Positions 60,891 through 64,000 of a stretch of DNA of 64,000 nt are shown in pieces. A program made the translations under genes and the position numbers. The stretch's first letter is position 1; every line of letters starts with the position of its first letter. A model generated the notes under the pieces. It was given only the letters and a program-made list of their open reading frames with translations. It had not been told where the DNA came from and made no database searches. The DNA comes from an uncultured Bacteroides sp. (GTDB lineage: Bacteria; Bacteroidota; Bacteroidia; Bacteroidales; Bacteroidaceae): NCBI RefSeq assembly GCF_902491285.1, contig NZ_CABUHK010000002.1, forward strand, positions 100,632-164,631, read 5' to 3'.

Positions 60891-62231
60891 ATGGCACAGA
60901 AACTTTGGGAAAAAAATGTCCGGGTAAATGAGGAGATAGATCGTTTTACTGTAGGACGTGACCGTGAAATGGACCTTTATCTGGCTAAACACGATGTATT
61001 GGGCTCAATGGCACATATCACCATGTTGGAAAGTATCGGTTTGCTTACAGCCGGAGAATTGGAAATGTTATTAGCGGAATTAAAGAATATCTATGCTTCT
61101 GCCGAAAAGGGAGAGTTTGTAATAGAGGATGGTATAGAGGATGTACACTCGCAAGTAGAATTGATGTTGACGCGTAAGTTGGGAGATGTCGGAAAGAAAA
61201 TTCATAGTGGACGTTCACGCAATGACCAGGTGTTGGTGGATTTGAAGCTGTTTACTCGTGCGGAATTAAAAGAAGTGGCCGAAGAGGTGGAGCAACTTTT
61301 TCATGTGCTGATTTCTCAAAGCAATACATATAAGGATGTGTTAATGCCGGGTTACACTCATTTGCAGATAGCGATGCCTTCTTCATTTGGCTTGTGGTTT
61401 GGCGCGTATGCTGAGAGTCTGGTGGACGATATGATGTTTCTGCAGGCTGCATTCAAAATGTGCAACCGCAATCCGTTGGGCTCTGCTGCCGGGTATGGTT
61501 CTTCTTTTCCGCTCGATCGTGAGATGACCACCCGCTTGTTGGGATTTGATTCGATGGATTATAATGTGGTGTATGCGCAGATGGGGCGTGGTAAGATGGA
61601 ACGTAATGTGGCTTTTGCTTTGGCTTCTATTGCCGGGACAGTTTCTAAAATGGCTTTTGACGCTTGTATGTTCAGTAGCCAAAACTTTGGCTTTGTAAAA
61701 CTTCCGGATGAATGTACTACCGGCTCCAGTATAATGCCTCATAAAAAGAACCCTGATGTCTTTGAATTGACACGGGCAAAATGCAACAAGCTGCAGGCTC
61801 TTCCTCAGCAGATTATGATGATAATGAATAATTTGCCTTCGGGGTATTTTCGTGATTTGCAGATTATAAAAGAAGTTTTCTTGCCTGCGTTCCGGGAGTT
61901 GAAGGAATGTCTGCAAATGGCTGCCTATATTATGGACAAAATTAAAATCAACGAACATATTCTGGATGATGACCGTTACCTTTATATCTTTAGTGTGGAA
62001 GAGGTCAACCGTTTGGCGTCTGAAGGTATGCCGTTCCGTGATGCTTATAAAAAGGTTGGCCTGGACATAGAAGCCGGCAAGTTCACCCATGACAAGAAGG
62101 TGCATCATACTCATGAGGGTAGTATCGGTAATTTGTGTAATGACAGGATCGAAAGCTTGATGCGGCAAGTAGTGGACGGATTTAATTTCTCAGTCATGGA
62201 ACAGGCTGAACGAAGCCTTTTAGGTAGATAG
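60891..62231 (+). CDS. argH: Argininosuccinate lyase
   Basis: Last step of arginine synthesis. 446 residues. Superfamily signature GSSIMPHKKNPD (about 280-291), KIHSGRSRNDQV and MPGYTHLQIAMP are all present. Confidence 0.98.
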   Translation: MAQKLWEKNVRVNEEIDRFTVGRDREMDLYLAKHDVLGSMAHITMLESIGLLTAGELEMLLAELKNIYASAEKGEFVIEDGIEDVHSQVELMLTRKLGDVGKKIHSGRSRNDQVLVDLKLFTRAELKEVAEEVEQLFHVLISQSNTYKDVLMPGYTHLQIAMPSSFGLWFGAYAESLVDDMMFLQAAFKMCNRNPLGSAAGYGSSFPLDREMTTRLLGFDSMDYNVVYAQMGRGKMERNVAFALASIAGTVSKMAFDACMFSSQNFGFVKLPDECTTGSSIMPHKKNPDVFELTRAKCNKLQALPQQIMMIMNNLPSGYFRDLQIIKEVFLPAFRELKECLQMAAYIMDKIKINEHILDDDRYLYIFSVEEVNRLASEGMPFRDAYKKVGLDIEAGKFTHDKKVHHTHEGSIGNLCNDRIESLMRQVVDGFNFSVMEQAERSLLGR

Positions 62232-62254
62232 AAATAATTGTAAAACGTAATAGC

Positions 62255-63247
62255 ATGAAATATCAACCTTCGGCAGACCGTTATAGCAAAATGCAGTACA
62301 AATACTGCGGAAATAGCGGCTTGCTTTTACCTCGTATCTCTTTAGGTTTGTGGCATAACTTTGGTAGTGTGGACGATTTTGGTGTAGCAACCGATATGAT
62401 TAAATATGCTTTTGATAGCGGGGGTACACATTTTGACTTAGCTAATAATTATGGCCCTGTTCCGGGAAGTGCTGAGATTAATTTCGGTAAAATTCTGAAG
62501 GAGAATTTCCAAGGTTACCGTGATGAATTGATTATTTCCTCAAAAGCAGGACACGAAATGTGGAATGGACCTTATGGGGGAAACAGTTCGCGTAAGAATT
62601 TAATGGCCAGTATCGACCAAAGCCTGTGCCGTACCGGTTTGGATTACTTTGATATATTCTATAGTCACCGTTATGATGGCGTGACCCCGGTTGAGGAAAC
62701 GATGCAAGCGTTGATTGATATAGTGAAGCAAGGAAAAGCATTGTATGTGGGTATTTCAAAGTATCCGCCTATGCAGGCAAAGGTGGCTTATGAAATATTG
62801 AGAAGTGCCGGTGTGCCGTGTTTGATCAGCCAATATCGTTATAGTATGTTTGATCGTGCTGTGGAGGAGGAGGTATTGCCGTTGGCCGCTGAACAAGGCT
62901 CCGGCTTTATTGCATTTTCGCCTTTGGCACAAGGATTGCTGACCAATAAATATTTGCATGGTATTCCGGAGCACTCTCGTGCGGCTCGTGCTACTGGGTT
63001 TTTGAAAGTAGACCAAGTGACAGAAGATAAAGTGGAAAAAGCACGTCGGCTGAATGAGGTGGCTGTACGCCGTGGGCAGACTTTGGCTGAGATGGCATTG
63101 GCATGGGTGTTGAAAGACGAACGGATGACCTCTGTTATTGTGGGGGCAAGTTCTGTAAAACAGCTGGCAGATAATCTTCATGCGTTGGATAATTTGGCCT
63201 TTACTGATGCAGAATTGACCGAAATAGAGGGAATTTTACGATTGTGA
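62255..63247 (+). CDS. Aldo/keto reductase, YghZ-like
   Basis: 330 residues, AKR14/YghZ look: YRYCGNSGLLLPRISLGLWH-like start, HFDLANNYGPVPGSAE (catalytic Asp and Tyr, about 50-58), SSKAGHEMWNGPYG (Lys), DIFYSHRYD (His) and the NADPH-binding SSVKQLADNL. YghZ reduces L-glyceraldehyde 3-phosphate and methylglyoxal. 23 bases after argH. Confidence 0.94.
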   Translation: MKYQPSADRYSKMQYKYCGNSGLLLPRISLGLWHNFGSVDDFGVATDMIKYAFDSGGTHFDLANNYGPVPGSAEINFGKILKENFQGYRDELIISSKAGHEMWNGPYGGNSSRKNLMASIDQSLCRTGLDYFDIFYSHRYDGVTPVEETMQALIDIVKQGKALYVGISKYPPMQAKVAYEILRSAGVPCLISQYRYSMFDRAVEEEVLPLAAEQGSGFIAFSPLAQGLLTNKYLHGIPEHSRAARATGFLKVDQVTEDKVEKARRLNEVAVRRGQTLAEMALAWVLKDERMTSVIVGASSVKQLADNLHALDNLAFTDAELTEIEGILRL

Positions 63248-63267
63248 ATAAAAAAATGGGTGTAAAG

Positions 63268-63299
63268 TTTGGTTGGTATTATAAAATGGCTTATCTTTG
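63268..63299 (+). promoter_or_regulatory. Promoter of the tRNA pair
   Basis: TTTG (63268-63271), 20-base spacer, TATCTTTG (63292-63299), then CA: a full-consensus Bacteroidales promoter. Confidence 0.75.
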
Positions 63300-63317
63300 C
63301 ACCCGTTAAAACAAAAC

Positions 63318-63390
63318 GCGGAAATAGCTCAGTTGGTAGAGCATAACCTTGCCAAGGTTAGGGTCGCGAGTTCGAGTCTCGTTTTCCGCT
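63318..63390 (+). tRNA. tRNA-Gly (GCC)
   Basis: 73 nt. Acceptor GCGGAAA / TTTCCGC, D-arm GCTCAGTTGGTAGAGC, anticodon loop TTGCCAA with GCC at 63351-63353, T-arm with GTTCGAGTC. CCA is not encoded. Confidence 0.97.
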
Positions 63391-63406
63391 CTCTCTCGTC
63401 GAGGAT

Positions 63407-63491
63407 GCTCGAATGGTGGAATCGGTAGACACGAGGGACTTAAAATCCCTTGGCCATTGCGGCTGTGCGGGTTCAAGTCCCGCTTCGAGTA
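63407..63491 (+). tRNA. tRNA-Leu (UAA)
   Basis: 85 nt with a long variable arm, as in class II tRNAs. Acceptor GCTCGAA / TTCGAGT, D-loop with GGTAGACACG, anticodon loop CTTAAAA (TAA at 63441-63443), T-arm GGTTCAAGTCC. 16 bases after tRNA-Gly. Confidence 0.96.
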
Positions 63492-63576
63492 CAAGATGTA
63501 ATTGCAATCATTGGAAAACTGATGATTGCGATTTTTGTTTTGTATAATTCACCATAAGATAACGGAAGCAGAAGCA

Positions 63577-63946
63577 GGGTCAACGTAACAATCTGAGGGA
63601 TTTTATATTTAAGCATATAATTTAGCAAGTCTATATAAGAAAAAAGCTCTATCTCTTACTCCTCTGAACTGTGCTCTAAATGCTTTGATTTTAGCATTGA
63701 ATGACTCTGCTGCGGCATTGGTTGCCCTCCTTTCAAAAAAATTGATTATATTCAGATAATGTGTTTGTATAGAACGTACGACCCTTCCAAAGGTGAGGAA
63801 CCCTGATTTATCTACTTCATCATACCACCTTGCCAGCCTTGTCAAAGCAATATCCTTAAACTTACACTGATGATAGATTAAGCCTAACCGCATAGACAGA
63901 TAATATCCTTTCTTTATATCGGGATATTCCTTGAAAAGAATTTCAT
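63577..63946 (-). mobile_element. Truncated ISL3-like insertion sequence
   Basis: Starts with GGGTCAACGTAACAATCTGA, likely the element's end, followed by a transposase C-terminus on the minus strand. At 63947 the same GGG-initiated sequence starts again, so this copy is only 370 bases long and is cut by, or tandem to, a second copy. Confidence 0.65.
63609..63946 (-). pseudogene. ISL3-like transposase, C-terminal fragment
   Basis: About 112 residues ending RGVRDRAFFLYRLAKLYA. The block RRATNAAAESFNAKIKAFRAQ, with the last DDE-type Glu in NAAAESFN, is the C-terminal signature of ISL3/IS204-type transposases. The open frame runs on to 63998 only because the abutting terminal repeat of the next copy happens to be open. 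The N-terminal two-thirds with the first two catalytic Asp are missing. Confidence 0.75.
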
Positions 63947-64000
63947 GGGTCAACGTAACAATCTGAGGGATTTTATATTTAAGCATATAATTTAGCAAGT
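63947..64000 (-). mobile_element. End of a second ISL3-like copy, beyond window
   Basis: Bases 63947-64000 are identical to 63577-63630 over all 54 visible bases. They hold the element's terminal repeat and the last codons of a second transposase (stop at 63979-63981). The rest is outside the window. Confidence 0.7.

Noticed and set aside
63609..63998. 129-residue transposase gene as an intact ORF
   Set aside because: Its first about 17 codons are the terminal repeat of the next copy read in another frame.
1..64000. CRISPR array, prophage, toxin-antitoxin or known defence system
   Set aside because: No regularly spaced identical repeats of 25-40 bases, no cas, phage structural or restriction genes were recognised. 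The 21/22-bp arrays have no unique spacers.

Overview
The window looks like chromosomal DNA of a gut Bacteroidales species, most likely Phocaeicola/Bacteroides (vulgatus/dorei-like). The signs are TAnnTTTG promoter -7 elements in front of many genes, few Shine-Dalgarno sites, many lipoproteins, a hybrid two-component system (HTCS), Mfa/FimA-type (type V) fimbriae, ATP-type PEP carboxykinase and DUF6242/DUF3868-class proteins. The genus is inferred from gene content; no search was run.

Layout. 1-5 kb: the upp 5' part (runs off the window), pckA, a nitroreductase lipoprotein and typA. 5-20 kb: an accessory block with an HTCS regulator whose kinase lacks its phosphoacceptor histidine, a small lipoprotein, a DUF3575 + OmpA/TPR gene pair, an 0.8 kb repeat-rich gap, and a fimbrial operon (Mfa1-like shaft, Mfa2-like anchor, a third subunit, a large tip-like lipoprotein, and two small paralogous proteins of unknown role). 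20-24.6 kb: rpsO, the AI-2/SAH-recycling pair mtnN-luxS, and a YfhO-type membrane protein. 24.6-35.8 kb: a surface-glycan cluster on the minus strand with four glycosyltransferases, LicD, an opine-dehydrogenase-like enzyme, a nucleotidyltransferase-PLP enzyme fusion, a plus-strand fucosyltransferase-like gene, an acyltransferase and a Wzx-like flippase. 35.9-63.2 kb: mostly housekeeping genes (metG, yifB/comM, a thioredoxin-fold lipoprotein without CxxC, an OmpA/TPR lipoprotein, xerD, aroQ, pyk, rbfA, LolE-like, pdxK-type, murI, two ompH/skp genes, bamA, uppS, ribD, prmC, recX, comF, pyrE, argH, aldo/keto reductase). 63.3-64 kb: tRNA-Gly and tRNA-Leu, then an ISL3-like element remnant that directly abuts the end of a second copy.

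How it fits together. The strongest candidates for something new are: (i) the fimbrial locus with a degenerate-kinase HTCS beside it and a 16-bp motif, TTTTGNNGAAANNACC-like, repeated upstream of both fimbria-associated transcription units at a 20-22 bp period; and (ii) the LicD / opine-dehydrogenase-like / cytidylyltransferase-aminotransferase cassette, which could build and attach an activated phospho-amino-alcohol to a surface glycan. Smaller curiosities are a 12-bp perfect inverted repeat that sets the xerD and aroQ promoters head-on, a 66-bp palindrome between skp and murI, 21-bp and 22-bp intergenic tandem repeats, and several short ORFs. No CRISPR array, prophage or recognised defence system was seen.
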